From positions 51,486-115,485 of the forward strand of contig JAGQLS010000003.1 in the NCBI GenBank assembly GCA_020429045.1: DNA of 64,000 bases, read 5' to 3'. Under the pieces are notes generated by a model. It was not told where the DNA came from and did no database searches. It saw only the letters and a program-made list of their open reading frames with translations. This document shows positions 43,287-53,700 of this stretch, piece after piece. Within the stretch, counting starts at the first letter, position 1; every line of letters starts with the position of its first letter. The stretch is from Candidatus Woesebacteria bacterium (lineage in GTDB: Bacteria > Patescibacteriota > Microgenomatia > UBA1406 > GWC2-37-13). A program made the translations under genes and the position numbers.

Positions 43287-44849
43287 TTACAGAAACTGTG
43301 ATGTGTCGACATACATATCTAGTATGGGTTTGTTGCTAATTTTATTCTTTTTATCTTCCTCTGTGTTCACAAAGTTAATTAGATAGATGATAACAGCCTT
43401 GGTGAGGCGCATAAGATTTACTGTCTCCTGAAAGAAAGTGTCAGAATCAATGTTGTGCTTATCTGTTTTATCATCAACGCTTGTTATTAATGAGTCGAAG
43501 ACAATCAGTCGTCTGTGGGTAAGTGCATTTCTGATTTGTTTTATCCTTTGATATCTATTGAGTTTAAAATCCCTGTAAATGTCATATAAAGCATAAAGGC
43601 TTAAATTGTCAGAATTGAGTATTTCTTTCCTGATAACTTCTTTATGTTCCCAGACTGAGGCTGTGGAAAAGTAGATGTTATTTTCCTTAAGCCCTAGATC
43701 GTAATAGTCGTTAATAAATACAGCAATTTTGTCCAATATATTGAAAGCATCCTTAAATGCCGATTTTAATAGACCTACATAAAGATTGAATTGTGAGTAG
43801 TCCAGGGCGTATACATAGCTGGTTCTCTTGCTAATACTGTCGAAAGTCTTCTGCTTGTATTGAGATTGAACCAGGTTAAGTCTGGCTACTGCGTAATCTT
43901 CTTTAATTTGATTGAGTTGTTTGGCAAAATTATAGAATGTGTCGTTGTCGTCAATTTTTGTGATCAGCCTGATAAATACTGGGTCCTCAATTGCGGCTTC
44001 ACAAAAATCATCATGGATATGGAAATTGAGAAATAGCTTTTCCCTGCTGCAGAAATCTAAGTAATACTGTTCGAATTTAGTCAACCCTTTTGTTTTATAT
44101 CTGGGATGCTTGATACTTTTCTTAAGTAATGATTTATCTTGAAAAAGAGATTCAATGTAATCAAGTTCGCGCTCAAAAGCTTTTTTAGCATCAGTACCTC
44201 CAACTTGCACCAGCTTTGGATCATCCAAAACTGATTTGATATCTTGGTAAGCGGTTACATATATTGAAGCCCGATATTTGTCAGAGATATCAGCAAATGC
44301 CCGAAGTGCTTTGGCTCTGTTTGCTATTGCCATTGGGAAGTTTTTGTTCAAGTTGAGCGCTTCGTTGTAGGCAGTTATGGCTTCAATCCCTCGACCTAAT
44401 GTGTCTAAACAGTTGCCTAGGTTAATTAACAATTGCGTCTTTAGGTTTGGGTCATCAAATTCATTATTTGTCGCTTGAATTAAATGTTGTTTAGCTTGTA
44501 ATAGATTTGCACTTTGCGATATTGTGCGATCTACAGCACCACCCATTCTTTCTGTAAGCTGATATAAACTTGTATACCCATTTGCCAGACAATAGTGAAG
44601 GTAAGCCTTCGTCTTGCTATTCTTTGTTTGTGTTAGCGTGGATTCACCGAAATCAATACCTTCTCTTATGATATTTTCGTTCCTGAGATCGTTTCCTATA
44701 TCAACCAAAAAGCCAGGTTTATAAAATATCAGTCTCTTGTCATCAGGGTTTTCCGTTTCAAATTCAGTTAATTTTTCAAGTGCCTTTTTTGCCTCGCCTG
44801 AATTGATAAGTAATGAGATTGTTTGAAGAGAGAGAGTTTTTTTATCCAT
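43287..44849 (-). CDS. TPR protein with C-terminal LA2681-type HEPN domain
   Basis: 520 residues. Residues 1-200 show TPR-like helices (EFDDPNLKTQLLINLGNCLD, then GIEAITAYNEALNLNKNFPM). The C-terminal 220 residues resemble the LA2681 HEPN domain and contain IKQIRNALTHRRLIVFDSLI at about 435-454, where R-N-A-L-T-H gives the R-x4-H catalytic motif of HEPN ribonucleases. HEPN proteins of this form are often toxins or abortive-infection effectors that cut RNA. Its stop is 1 base from the start region of the small membrane protein upstream, so both are one operon. It lies between portal and retroelement. Confidence 0.7.
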   Translation of the reverse strand: MDKKTLSLQTISLLINSGEAKKALEKLTEFETENPDDKRLIFYKPGFLVDIGNDLRNENIIREGIDFGESTLTQTKNSKTKAYLHYCLANGYTSLYQLTERMGGAVDRTISQSANLLQAKQHLIQATNNEFDDPNLKTQLLINLGNCLDTLGRGIEAITAYNEALNLNKNFPMAIANRAKALRAFADISDKYRASIYVTAYQDIKSVLDDPKLVQVGGTDAKKAFERELDYIESLFQDKSLLKKSIKHPRYKTKGLTKFEQYYLDFCSREKLFLNFHIHDDFCEAAIEDPVFIRLITKIDDNDTFYNFAKQLNQIKEDYAVARLNLVQSQYKQKTFDSISKRTSYVYALDYSQFNLYVGLLKSAFKDAFNILDKIAVFINDYYDLGLKENNIYFSTASVWEHKEVIRKEILNSDNLSLYALYDIYRDFKLNRYQRIKQIRNALTHRRLIVFDSLITSVDDKTDKHNIDSDTFFQETVNLMRLTKAVIIYLINFVNTEEDKKNKISNKPILDMYVDTSQFL

Positions 44850-44850
44850 G

Positions 44851-45102
44851 TTATTTACTCAAGCTTTTATAGTAGTCCTTGGTAAACTTTGTTTCGTCCT
44901 CAATTAGTTGAAGCCATTCCTGAGATCCGAAGTCATTTATCCCTAATTCTTTTTTACCAATTTCAAGATAAGCTCCGCCAAGTTCTGCACAGTTGGTTGG
45001 CTTGGAATCAATGCCGGTTTTGTAACCAACAAACAGACAAATAACCGATAATACAAAAACCAATAATATTGGCACTGGGAGTTTTACTTTTCTTACCTTC
45101 AT
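44851..45102 (-). CDS. Small single-helix membrane protein
   Basis: 83 residues with a basic N-terminus and one membrane helix (PVPILLVFVLSVICLFVGYK), then a soluble helical tail (GQLNDFGSQEWLQLIEDET-like). It is immediately upstream of the TPR-HEPN gene with a 1-base gap, so the two may act together, for example as a membrane partner of the HEPN protein. No family recognised. Confidence 0.55.
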   Translation of the reverse strand: MKVRKVKLPVPILLVFVLSVICLFVGYKTGIDSKPTNCAELGGAYLEIGKKELGINDFGSQEWLQLIEDETKFTKDYYKSLSK

Positions 45103-45145
45103 AACTCAATTATATTCACACAAGGCAAGAAATCAAAGATAATCG

Positions 45146-47035
45146 CTAGTTAGTAAGCATCTTCCCTAGTCCAGGAATTTTCCCGATTAGTTGTCGAATT
45201 TTGTTTTTGTTCGCTACAGGCGGCTTATTGGTCGTTTCTTTCTGCAAAGTGCCGTTAGAAGGCGACACAGGGGCTACAGCTTCTGACTCTGTTGGTGTTT
45301 CTTCTGATTTTTCCTGTTTTTCTGTTATTTCTGGGCCAAGCAGAATATCGACATACTGATCCAGGTCTAGTTCCTCCAAAATCATTTTTTGTAAAGCTCG
45401 TTTGCGAATTAACCACTGTTTTATGCCAATTGGGTCACTTGGGTCCGGCTTGTCCTGGGCAATGAACTTGTCGTATAGCAACAATATCTGATTTAGTCTT
45501 GCTTGTTTGTCAGGCGGAATTACTGGCTCAACTTCGACAATTGCATCTACACTAACTTTTTTATCTTCAGATTTGAATTCCTTAAAATCAACATTATTTC
45601 CTACTAGCCTGTAGAGCTTGTCTTCACTGAGGAACTCTCTATTTAACTGGATAAGGATATTGGCTACAGTAGTTAGGGCATTAGAAATATTTTGAGCGTT
45701 TATGCTTAGACGCAGGTTACTCTGTCCCAAAAGCATGGCCACTTTACCTAGTGGCTCGCTGGATGATTTTGGAAGACCTTGTAGGTATTCGCCCAATGCT
45801 AGAGTTCTGGAAATCTCATCGCGCAGCATTTTATCTTCATTGAGCCCCATCAAACTTATTTCTGGAGGTCGCTCAATAACCACATCATCCATTTTTCTGA
45901 GCTCCCAAACAGCTCCAGGAGAGAAAATAATGTCATTCTTGGTAATACCAGTGTCTTTACGGATCTTAACTACTGGATCTAACATCAGAATTACATCATC
46001 CATGCGTTGGTTACGCAGGTCAGCAATCTCCATAATGGTACTTTCAACTGGTTCAACATGGCCGGTTGCCCAGAATTCCCATAGAAGGGACATATCTGGC
46101 AAATCAACAAAGATGTGCCCATTGTTGATATCCAAGTATGGGTTCTCGTCATCCCTAATTACCACTTCACCATTGGCAATAACTACCAGCTCATCTTCCT
46201 CATAGTCCCAACATTCCCATAACTCCAATTGCTTCTCTTGATCGTTTTTTACAGGCAGGACTTTTTGTTCACCAGTGTCGGCTTTCTTAAGATCACCATC
46301 AATCTGAGACATTTTTTTGGTGTTAATTTCATAGCGTTCTTTTTTCCAATCCTCAACATTTTTAGGGGTACAAAATTCAAGATTCTTGTATATATTGTTT
46401 TCTCCACGATTTTCTTCTTCTTTTGTAATTTTTTCCTTAGTTTTAACTATCCTGTGGATTAGCCAAGGGCACCCATCCTGCAGATCCTCTGTTTCTGGTG
46501 CCGGCAGGAAGTCCCACAAGTCACATAGGATCATGGTTGGATCGTCATATAAGACTTTGAATGTTTCATCCGATTTTTTCCTGTTTTGAACTTTCCAGGC
46601 CAATTTAACAATTCCGTTTCCATACAATACTGATGACTCAATCCAGTGGGGAAGCTTTTTGGCTAATTCAATAATGTCAAAGTCATAGTTGACCAAATCA
46701 TCCCAAGAAGACAATGCTCTTGACTCTACATCCCTCTTGTCTCTGGGAATGACCCTTGTTTTACGTTTAGCAGTAGCGAGTCTAGATACAACTGTTTTGA
46801 CGATTTCAAACGCTATTGGCGGCATGAGACGAGTGTTGTAGGCGTAATTTTGTTTATGCTGATAAGCCCTGTAGAGCCGATACATTCTCAGCCACTTGGC
46901 TTGATATGGATCACGAAACTCTTTAGCTCGCTTAAATCGAGCTTTCCATTTTTTGAGAAGTTGTTCGTCACGCTCAGTAGGTTCGTATCTTTTCCCTGGT
47001 GAGATCTTTGTTTCTTTAACTTTTGGCTTTGGCAT
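45146..47035 (-). CDS. Phage portal protein
   Basis: 629 residues from the ATG at 47033-47035 (MPKPKVKETK). A TTG start 6 codons upstream would overlap the terminator U-run and is unlikely. The segments WLRMYRLYRAYQHKQNYAYN, FEIVKTVVSRLATAKRKTRV, then WVESSVLYGNGIVKLAWK-like wing strands and DLWDFLPAPETEDLQDG are typical of portal proteins of short-tailed (P22/SU10-type) phages. The C-terminal 60 residues are Pro/Glu/Thr-rich. The portal forms the dodecameric DNA gate. No Shine-Dalgarno sequence precedes the ATG, in contrast to the capsid gene. No terminase gene lies upstream, where one would be expected. Confidence 0.85.
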   Translation of the reverse strand: MPKPKVKETKISPGKRYEPTERDEQLLKKWKARFKRAKEFRDPYQAKWLRMYRLYRAYQHKQNYAYNTRLMPPIAFEIVKTVVSRLATAKRKTRVIPRDKRDVESRALSSWDDLVNYDFDIIELAKKLPHWIESSVLYGNGIVKLAWKVQNRKKSDETFKVLYDDPTMILCDLWDFLPAPETEDLQDGCPWLIHRIVKTKEKITKEEENRGENNIYKNLEFCTPKNVEDWKKERYEINTKKMSQIDGDLKKADTGEQKVLPVKNDQEKQLELWECWDYEEDELVVIANGEVVIRDDENPYLDINNGHIFVDLPDMSLLWEFWATGHVEPVESTIMEIADLRNQRMDDVILMLDPVVKIRKDTGITKNDIIFSPGAVWELRKMDDVVIERPPEISLMGLNEDKMLRDEISRTLALGEYLQGLPKSSSEPLGKVAMLLGQSNLRLSINAQNISNALTTVANILIQLNREFLSEDKLYRLVGNNVDFKEFKSEDKKVSVDAIVEVEPVIPPDKQARLNQILLLYDKFIAQDKPDPSDPIGIKQWLIRKRALQKMILEELDLDQYVDILLGPEITEKQEKSEETPTESEAVAPVSPSNGTLQKETTNKPPVANKNKIRQLIGKIPGLGKMLTN

Positions 47036-47051
47036 AGTATTTATGGCCAAC

Positions 47052-47120
47052 AAAAAAGGGCTTAAGTTTTCCTATTTTTTGAAAAATAGAGAAACCTAAG
47101 CCCCGATAGATTCGTTAGGC
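47052..47120 (-). terminator. Conserved leader motif plus strong intrinsic terminator, copy B
   Basis: On the minus strand GCCTAACGAATCTATCGGGG (47120-47101), 17 of 20 identical to copy A, leads into a hairpin: 47104-47091 pairs with 47069-47058, and inner arms CTATTTTT and AAAAATAG extend the stem; U6 follows. It ends only 17 bases before the portal ATG and no minus-strand gene lies upstream, so it cannot be the 3' end of another gene. It must act in the portal transcript's own 5' leader, as an attenuator or antitermination target. Confidence 0.75.
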
Positions 47121-47258
47121 GGATTTATTTATGCCTTCAGAGTACCTATTTACAGGTCAAATGGCTAGTTTTTTAATGTCATTATGTGTAATTGCCTAGT
47201 TAAAGCTATAATAAGGTGTTGAATAAAACCTGAGGTTTTTGTATTCTATTAGTAGCTA

Positions 47259-47447
47259 ATGGTAAGTAAACCTATGGAAGAACTGCTAACACTAACTGAG
47301 GCAGCCAAAGTCCTAAAAGTCCATCCTAATACGCTTAGGTTGTGGGATAAAAAAGGGATCCTTAAAGCTGTGCGAATTGGAGTTAAAAGAGTGAGGCGTT
47401 ATAAGAAGGAAGACATTGAGAGGTTCATAAATAGCAAGAATAAATAA
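47259..47447 (+). CDS. Excisionase/MerR-like small helix-turn-helix protein
   Basis: 62 residues, one HTH_17 domain: LLTLTEAAKVLKVHPNTLRL, then WDKKGILKAVRIGVKRVRRY and EDIERFINS. A second ATG at 47274 (MEELLTL) may be the true start. Such proteins act as excisionases or as small transcription regulators. It stands 2 bases before the PLD-SNF2 gene, so it is the first gene of the putative defence operon and likely its regulator. A -10-like TATAAT is at 47207-47212, and AAAACC-TGA-GGTTTT plus T-run at about 47226-47240 could be a weak attenuator. Confidence 0.8.
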   Translation: MVSKPMEELLTLTEAAKVLKVHPNTLRLWDKKGILKAVRIGVKRVRRYKKEDIERFINSKNK

Positions 47448-47449
47448 CT

Positions 47450-50400
47450 ATGGCATTAATTGACAATAAAAACCAGACCTTACAAGAAGCGCTTAAGAAT
47501 GCTTTATCAAATGCTGACCAAATCGATATTGCGGTCGGTTTCTTTTATTTTTCTGGGTTTCAGGCGTTATTTGATCAGTTTAAAGACAAGAAAATCAGGA
47601 TACTTGTTGGATTAGAGGTTGACCCACAATTAGTTCCCAAAATTGTTCAGCAATCTAAAGAAGGTGATATTGACCTTTCTAAATGGCAAACCAGAGATAA
47701 TACTAACTCCAGAACCGTTCGCAAGCTTAATTATGTTGATGCCTTTGTTAGTTTTATGAACGATAGTGATATTTTTGACAGCGACCGTTCCAATGAAATT
47801 TTTGATTTGTACATAGAGAAGGTTAAAAATGGAACTCTTGAAATAAGAAAAACAGTCTCTGATTATCACGGAAAATTCTATCTTGTTCACAACACCAAAG
47901 AGTCCTCTCAAAATGGCGATTTCCCTGGAACTTTGTTCATGGGTTCAAGTAATCTTACTTACAAGGGTTTAGTTGGGCAAGGCGAACTCAATGACTCTAG
48001 TCGTGAGAAGGGTAAGTTTGAAGAGTACAAAAACGAATTCGAGAGTATGTGGAGTGACTCTCAATCCATTGCAATAGCAGATCCAAACACTAAAGACAAT
48101 TTTATTGAGACCATAAAACCTCGTATTTGGAAGTATGCAGTCCCCAGCCCTTATGATATTTACATTCGTATTCTTCATGAGTTATTTCATCAAGAAGAAA
48201 GCGGCTCAATAAAAACTCCAAAAGCTATTACTAAGGGTTTATATAGTGACTTGGAATATCAGATTGATGCCGTAAAAATGGTAATCGATAAGTTGAACAA
48301 ATATGATGGTGCAATTCTTGCTGATGTTGTAGGTCTAGGTAAAAGTATTATTTCCTCTGCCGTTGCTCGCAATATGGATATGAGTACTGTTGTTATTTCA
48401 CCACCCCACCTTATTCCACAGTGGGAAGACTATAAGGAGCAGTTTGGCATTAGGGGTTCAAAAGTATTTAGTTCAGGGAAAATTAGTGAGGTATACGAAC
48501 GTTATCAGGAATCTCGTGAGCCAATCCTGTTTATCTTGGATGAAGCACACCGATATCGAAATGAAGACACTAATGATTATATGCTCTTACACCAGGTCTG
48601 CAGAGGGAATCCTAACAACAAAGTTTTACTCCTTACTGCAACGCCATTTAACAATGACCCCAAAGATGTTTTCGCTCTTTTGAAACTTTTCCAGACACCT
48701 GGACAATCAACGATTCGCTCAGTCGACAATCTCAGTCTAAGATATCGAGAACTTATTCAAAGATACAAAAAATTGCGCCGCAATATGTCCAGAGATATGG
48801 ACGCAGGGGAAATTGATAAAGAAGCAGGGGAAATTGCGGCTGAACAAAGAAGGCTTATTGAGCCTATTATTATTCGCCGTTCGAGACTAGATCTTAAATA
48901 CATTACTCGCTACCGTGAGGATTTAGAGGCACAGGGAGTAGATTTTTCTGAGGTTAAAGGTCCGGATCTTCTGGAATATGATTTGGGTGAACTTTATGGT
49001 TTGTATGTCGATACCTTAAGTTTAATCACCAAGCCAGAAAATCAAGGTTTTATCGGAGCTCGCTACAAGCCTACGGCTTCAGAGTATATGGACGAGGAAA
49101 GCCGAAAGAAATTCATCGAAAAATATAAAGACGAATTTGATGACGTTGAGGACATTAAGATCGCTCAGTCTAACTTGGCTCAGTTCATGAGGCGGTTGTT
49201 GGTTATGCGTTTTGAAAGCTCAAAAGATGCTTTCCGATCAACACTAGAAAAAATGATTGAGTCCAATGAAAAGATTGAGAATTGGTGGAATGAAATTGGC
49301 ACGGTACCTATTATGAAGAAAGGACAATTCCCCGATCCTAAAGACTATGATCTTGAGGATGGAGAGAACGATGATGCTTTGACACAAGATTTGGAGTTAC
49401 TCAGAAGTAAGAAGGGTTTTCTAGAAATTGACAAAGAATTATTGAGCCCACGTTTCATTGAAGATGTTCGTCACGATACTAGTCTCCTCAAATCAATTCA
49501 TAGTCAGTGGTATTCTAATTCTTCTCAGGCTGACTTAGATCCCAAATTAGATGAACTCGTTTCTAAACTTAAGGAATTTCTTTCTGAAAATCCAGAGAGA
49601 AAGATTGTTATCTTCTCAAGTTATAAAGATACGGTTGATTACCTACATGATCAGTTGCATAAAAGAGGCTTTGATAGGGTTACGCTCTACACAGCTTCCG
49701 AAGGAACGGATAGTTATAAACAAATAATCAAAGCTAATTTTGACGCGTCCTATCCTGAAGAACAACAGAAGAATGACTATGATGTCTTACTCGCTACCGA
49801 TGCTCTAAGTGAGGGGTTCAACTTACATAGAGCTGGTATTGTCATTAATTATGATATCCCATACAACCCCACCAGAGTTATTCAAAGAGTGGGACGTATC
49901 AATCGTATCAATAAGAAAGTCTTTGATAATTTATACGTTTATAACTGTTTCCCAACAGCAATCGGTGAAGAAGAAACCAAAGTTAAATCTATTTCTACAC
50001 TTAAAATCAAACTTATAAATTCTGTTGTAGGTAGTGATACTCGTACGCTTACTAGTGATGAAGAACTAACCAGTTTCTTCAAAGATGAATTCGATAAGGC
50101 AAGAGAACAAGATGAGCAGCTTTCTTGGGATGCCCCACACAGAGAGATGTATGAAAAGGCATTAAAAAATTATGATATGCAGAAAGCTCAGGGTCTTCCA
50201 CGAAGGAGTCGGGTTAAGCGCGTAGATACTGGTCACCAAGGTGTGGTTGTCTTCGGAAAGAAAGGCTCAAATTCTATATTCACATTTGGGGAAAATCCAG
50301 AGGTTGTTGAAGTTGTTTCTGCAGAACACGCATTGCCTTATTTCAGAGCAAAGGAAAATGAAGAAGGAAAGTCTGTTAGTGACGACTTTATAAATGCATT

Positions 50401-50734
50401 TAATATGGCTAAAGAGAAGTTGTTCGGGAAACATGAACTACCGAAAATCCAGGGTCGCCGAGCTAAATCGATTCAGGTACTTAAAATAATTTCTGAAGAG
50501 TTACCCGCCTCAAGGGATTACTGTGAGGACATTATCTCCATAATAAAAACCCTAGATGACCTTAGTGATGGAGCTCTTAAAGATATTTCACGCCTTGACC
50601 TACGCAATGTGCAGACAGCATATAAAAAACTTCTAGAGATTGTACCTGAAACCTATATTAGAAACGTTCTCACAAGAGCTAATAGAACCGAGAGCGAACA
50701 GGAATTACTCTTATTTGCGGAACAATTTATATGA
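47450..50734 (+). CDS. PLD-nuclease and SNF2-family helicase fusion
   Basis: 1094 residues. Residues 1-200 are a phospholipase-D-like nuclease: IDIAVGFFYFSGFQALFDQF, then YHGKFYLVHN with H140-x-K142 and FMGSSNLTYKGLVG. A SNF2 helicase follows: ILADVVGLGKSIISSAVARN (Walker A, about 290-309), FILDEAHRYRNEDT (about 362), LLTATPFNNDPKDV, and in the second lobe KIVIFSSYKDTVDYLHDQL, TDALSEGFNLHRAGIVINYD and PTRVIQRVGRINRI (about 806-819). It would translocate on DNA and cut it through the PLD domain. The gene overlaps the methyltransferase gene by 4 bases (ATGA), so the two are translationally coupled. Confidence 0.9.
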   Translation: MALIDNKNQTLQEALKNALSNADQIDIAVGFFYFSGFQALFDQFKDKKIRILVGLEVDPQLVPKIVQQSKEGDIDLSKWQTRDNTNSRTVRKLNYVDAFVSFMNDSDIFDSDRSNEIFDLYIEKVKNGTLEIRKTVSDYHGKFYLVHNTKESSQNGDFPGTLFMGSSNLTYKGLVGQGELNDSSREKGKFEEYKNEFESMWSDSQSIAIADPNTKDNFIETIKPRIWKYAVPSPYDIYIRILHELFHQEESGSIKTPKAITKGLYSDLEYQIDAVKMVIDKLNKYDGAILADVVGLGKSIISSAVARNMDMSTVVISPPHLIPQWEDYKEQFGIRGSKVFSSGKISEVYERYQESREPILFILDEAHRYRNEDTNDYMLLHQVCRGNPNNKVLLLTATPFNNDPKDVFALLKLFQTPGQSTIRSVDNLSLRYRELIQRYKKLRRNMSRDMDAGEIDKEAGEIAAEQRRLIEPIIIRRSRLDLKYITRYREDLEAQGVDFSEVKGPDLLEYDLGELYGLYVDTLSLITKPENQGFIGARYKPTASEYMDEESRKKFIEKYKDEFDDVEDIKIAQSNLAQFMRRLLVMRFESSKDAFRSTLEKMIESNEKIENWWNEIGTVPIMKKGQFPDPKDYDLEDGENDDALTQDLELLRSKKGFLEIDKELLSPRFIEDVRHDTSLLKSIHSQWYSNSSQADLDPKLDELVSKLKEFLSENPERKIVIFSSYKDTVDYLHDQLHKRGFDRVTLYTASEGTDSYKQIIKANFDASYPEEQQKNDYDVLLATDALSEGFNLHRAGIVINYDIPYNPTRVIQRVGRINRINKKVFDNLYVYNCFPTAIGEEETKVKSISTLKIKLINSVVGSDTRTLTSDEELTSFFKDEFDKAREQDEQLSWDAPHREMYEKALKNYDMQKAQGLPRRSRVKRVDTGHQGVVVFGKKGSNSIFTFGENPEVVEVVSAEHALPYFRAKENEEGKSVSDDFINAFNMAKEKLFGKHELPKIQGRRAKSIQVLKIISEELPASRDYCEDIISIIKTLDDLSDGALKDISRLDLRNVQTAYKKLLEIVPETYIRNVLTRANRTESEQELLLFAEQFI

Positions 50735-53700
50735 GCATGAAACTAAATCAAGACTATAACAGAGATCATTTTTTGACTTTTTTGAGTAAGGACTTTCTGA
50801 AGGATTTCCGGAGTGATATTCGGCCTGTTTCTACCTCTGAGTATAAAGCTCTAAAAAAAGCCTTCAGCTTAGGACGAAGTGAATCCTTAGATTTGCAGAT
50901 ATTCGAATTTGAATACTCTGGTTCATTTAACAAGAGAATAACTTTAGCTAAAGAAGCCTTCCAAGTCATGAAGCAAAGTGCTGTTTTTCAAGCTTTAGCG
51001 ATTTTTTATTCTCCAGAGAGTGATGATTGGAGGTTTTCCCTTATGACTGCAAACCCTCAACGCACTGATAAGGGAAAGGTTACACTTGCTTACTCAAATC
51101 CAAAAAGATATTCGTTCTTCTTAGGACCAAATGCCAAAACTAATACACCAACCAAATTTTTACTAAGTAAAGGTTTGGTAATGGATTTTGATGATTTAAA
51201 AGATAGATTTTCGTTGGAGGTTGTAAATAAAGAATTTTATAACGAAATTTCAGAGTGTTTTATAAAACTGGTAGGAGGAACACTTGGTTCAGGCAAGAAT
51301 AAAAAAACATACAAGTCATTGCTACAGCTACCCTCTGTTTCTAGTAAAAGCAGAGTTAACTCAGAGTTCGCAGTTCGTTTAATTGGCAGAATTATTTTTT
51401 GTTGGTTTTTAAGAGAAAAACGAAGTGAAGCTGGGGTATCGTTGATGCCACAAGAACTACTTTCTCTTGAAGCTATTTCCACTCATCCAGAATATTATCA
51501 CTCAGTTTTAGAACCCATCTTTTTTGAAGTGTTAAATCAGCCTGTACGCTCTCGTAAAGACCCTTACTATGATGAACCCTACTCCTTAATACCATACTTA
51601 AACGGAGGACTTTTTTCTCCCCATGAGGACGATTTTTATAAAAGAAGAAATGGAGATCAGTCAATATTTCACGATTCTTTGATTATTCCTGATGAATGGT
51701 TTGTTGAATTTTTTAAGATTCTTGAGCTATACAACTTTACTATTGATGAAAATACCAGTTACGATGAAGAACTTTCTATCGACCCAGAAATGTTAGGACG
51801 TATATTTGAAAATTTACTTGCTGAAATTAACCCTGACACTGGTGAATCTATTCGTAAAAGTACTGGAAGTTTCTATACTCCTAGAGAAATAGTAGAGTTC
51901 ATGGTGGATGAAAGTCTGTTGCTTTACCTGCAGAAAAAAACAGATATTCCAGAAGACAAACTTAGAGCCGTTATTACCTACGATTTGAGTGATGACGCTG
52001 AATATCCACTTAACAATCCTCAAAAGCAAGATATCATTGATGCCGTTGAAAAAATAAAGATATTGGACCCAGCCTGTGGATCAGGAGCTTTTCCTATCGG
52101 AGCCCTGCAAAAAATGGTCTTCATCCTTCAACAAGTTGACCCTGACGGACAGCTTTGGTTCAAGAAACAGCTTAAGAGTACTTCACCGGAGATTAGAAGG
52201 GTTATTGAAAGAGAGTTTTCTCATAAAAACTTTGACTATATTCGTAAATTAGGGGTAATAAGGGAAAATATTTATGGAGTAGATATCCAAACCATCGCTA
52301 CGGAAATTTCTAGGCTTCGATGTTTTTTGACTTTAGTTGTTGACGAACGTATTGACGACTCCTCTGAAAATCGAGGTATTGAGCCACTTCCTAATTTGGA
52401 TTTTAAATTCGTTACTGCAGATACTTTATTCAGCCTCCCAGATATTGATAAAGCTGGGCAACAAACAGGACTCTTTGATGATAGAGAAAAGATAGATGAC
52501 CTTAAATACATCAGAGATCAGTATTTCAATGCTTCAGGAATAGAACGAGAACAGTTAAAAACTGAGTTTGTCACTGCGCAAAAGCGACTGGTTGATCAGT
52601 TAATCAAAGAGCATGGCTTCATGGGTGTTGGCAAAGCTGAGTTGACTCAAAAACTGACTAATTGGGAGCCATTTACACACAGATCCACATCTTGGTTCGA
52701 TCCTGAATGGATGTTTGGTATATCAAGTGGATTCGACCTCGTTATTGCCAATCCACCTTACGATGTTTATCAAGGTGAGAAAAAAGATGACATTAAGAAG
52801 ATTAAAAAAATGGATGTATACAAAGTGGCTAAAGGAGGGAAGTTAAATGCATACAAGCTCTTTCTTGCCAGGTCTACTCAATTCCAAAGAGATGGTGGTA
52901 TCTTGTGTGAAATATTTCAAAACTCTTTTCTGGGAGATAACTCAGCAAAATTGCTCCGTAAGTTCTTTTTTAATACACAGGAAATAATACAAGTTGATTC
53001 TTTTCCAGAGCGTGACAATGTTAAGCGTAGGGTATTTGAAGCTGTGAAAATGAGTGTCTGCATTCTTATTTCTAGGAAAATTGAAGAAGACGATTACACA
53101 TTTAGACTGAATGTGTGGGAGTCAAAGTATATGGACTCTAATTTTTCTATTGATTACTCTAAAAGTGAGATTCTATCTTTCGATCCTTTCTCCGCTCAAA
53201 TTCCCATGCTTGACCAAAATACTAAGGAGCTATTTGCCAAGATATACAAATCTAACTCTAAAGCCCCTATTTCTTGTTTGGAAGGTGAGCTTAACATGAC
53301 ATTCCATAGAAAATACTTTACGGATGATTCGAGCAAGCCAAAAGTAATTAAGGGGGCAGCTGTTCAAAGATATTTGCTTACAGATGAATTAAGTCAGGGA
53401 GAAGTTGAGTATGTTAACGCTGAAGATTATATAAACGACCACAAAAATAGTAAAAAAAGCCACCACCACGAATCGCAAAGAATAGCAATGCAAGGAATCA
53501 CGGGTGTGGACGATGAGCGCCGCTTAATAATGACTATTATTCCTGAAGGTCAGTTCTGTGCAAATTCATGTAATTACGTGATATCTAACGACAAAAACTA
53601 CAATATGCACTTCCTGCTTGGGCTTTACAACTCATATTTAATAAATTGGATATTTAAGAAAACAAGCACAAATAGCAATGTTAATTGTTACGAGATAGAA

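Noticed and set aside
48931..48943. A third copy of CACAGGGAGTAG inside the helicase gene.
   Set aside because: It is an in-frame part of a normal coding segment and lacks the TTTTAACACAA part.
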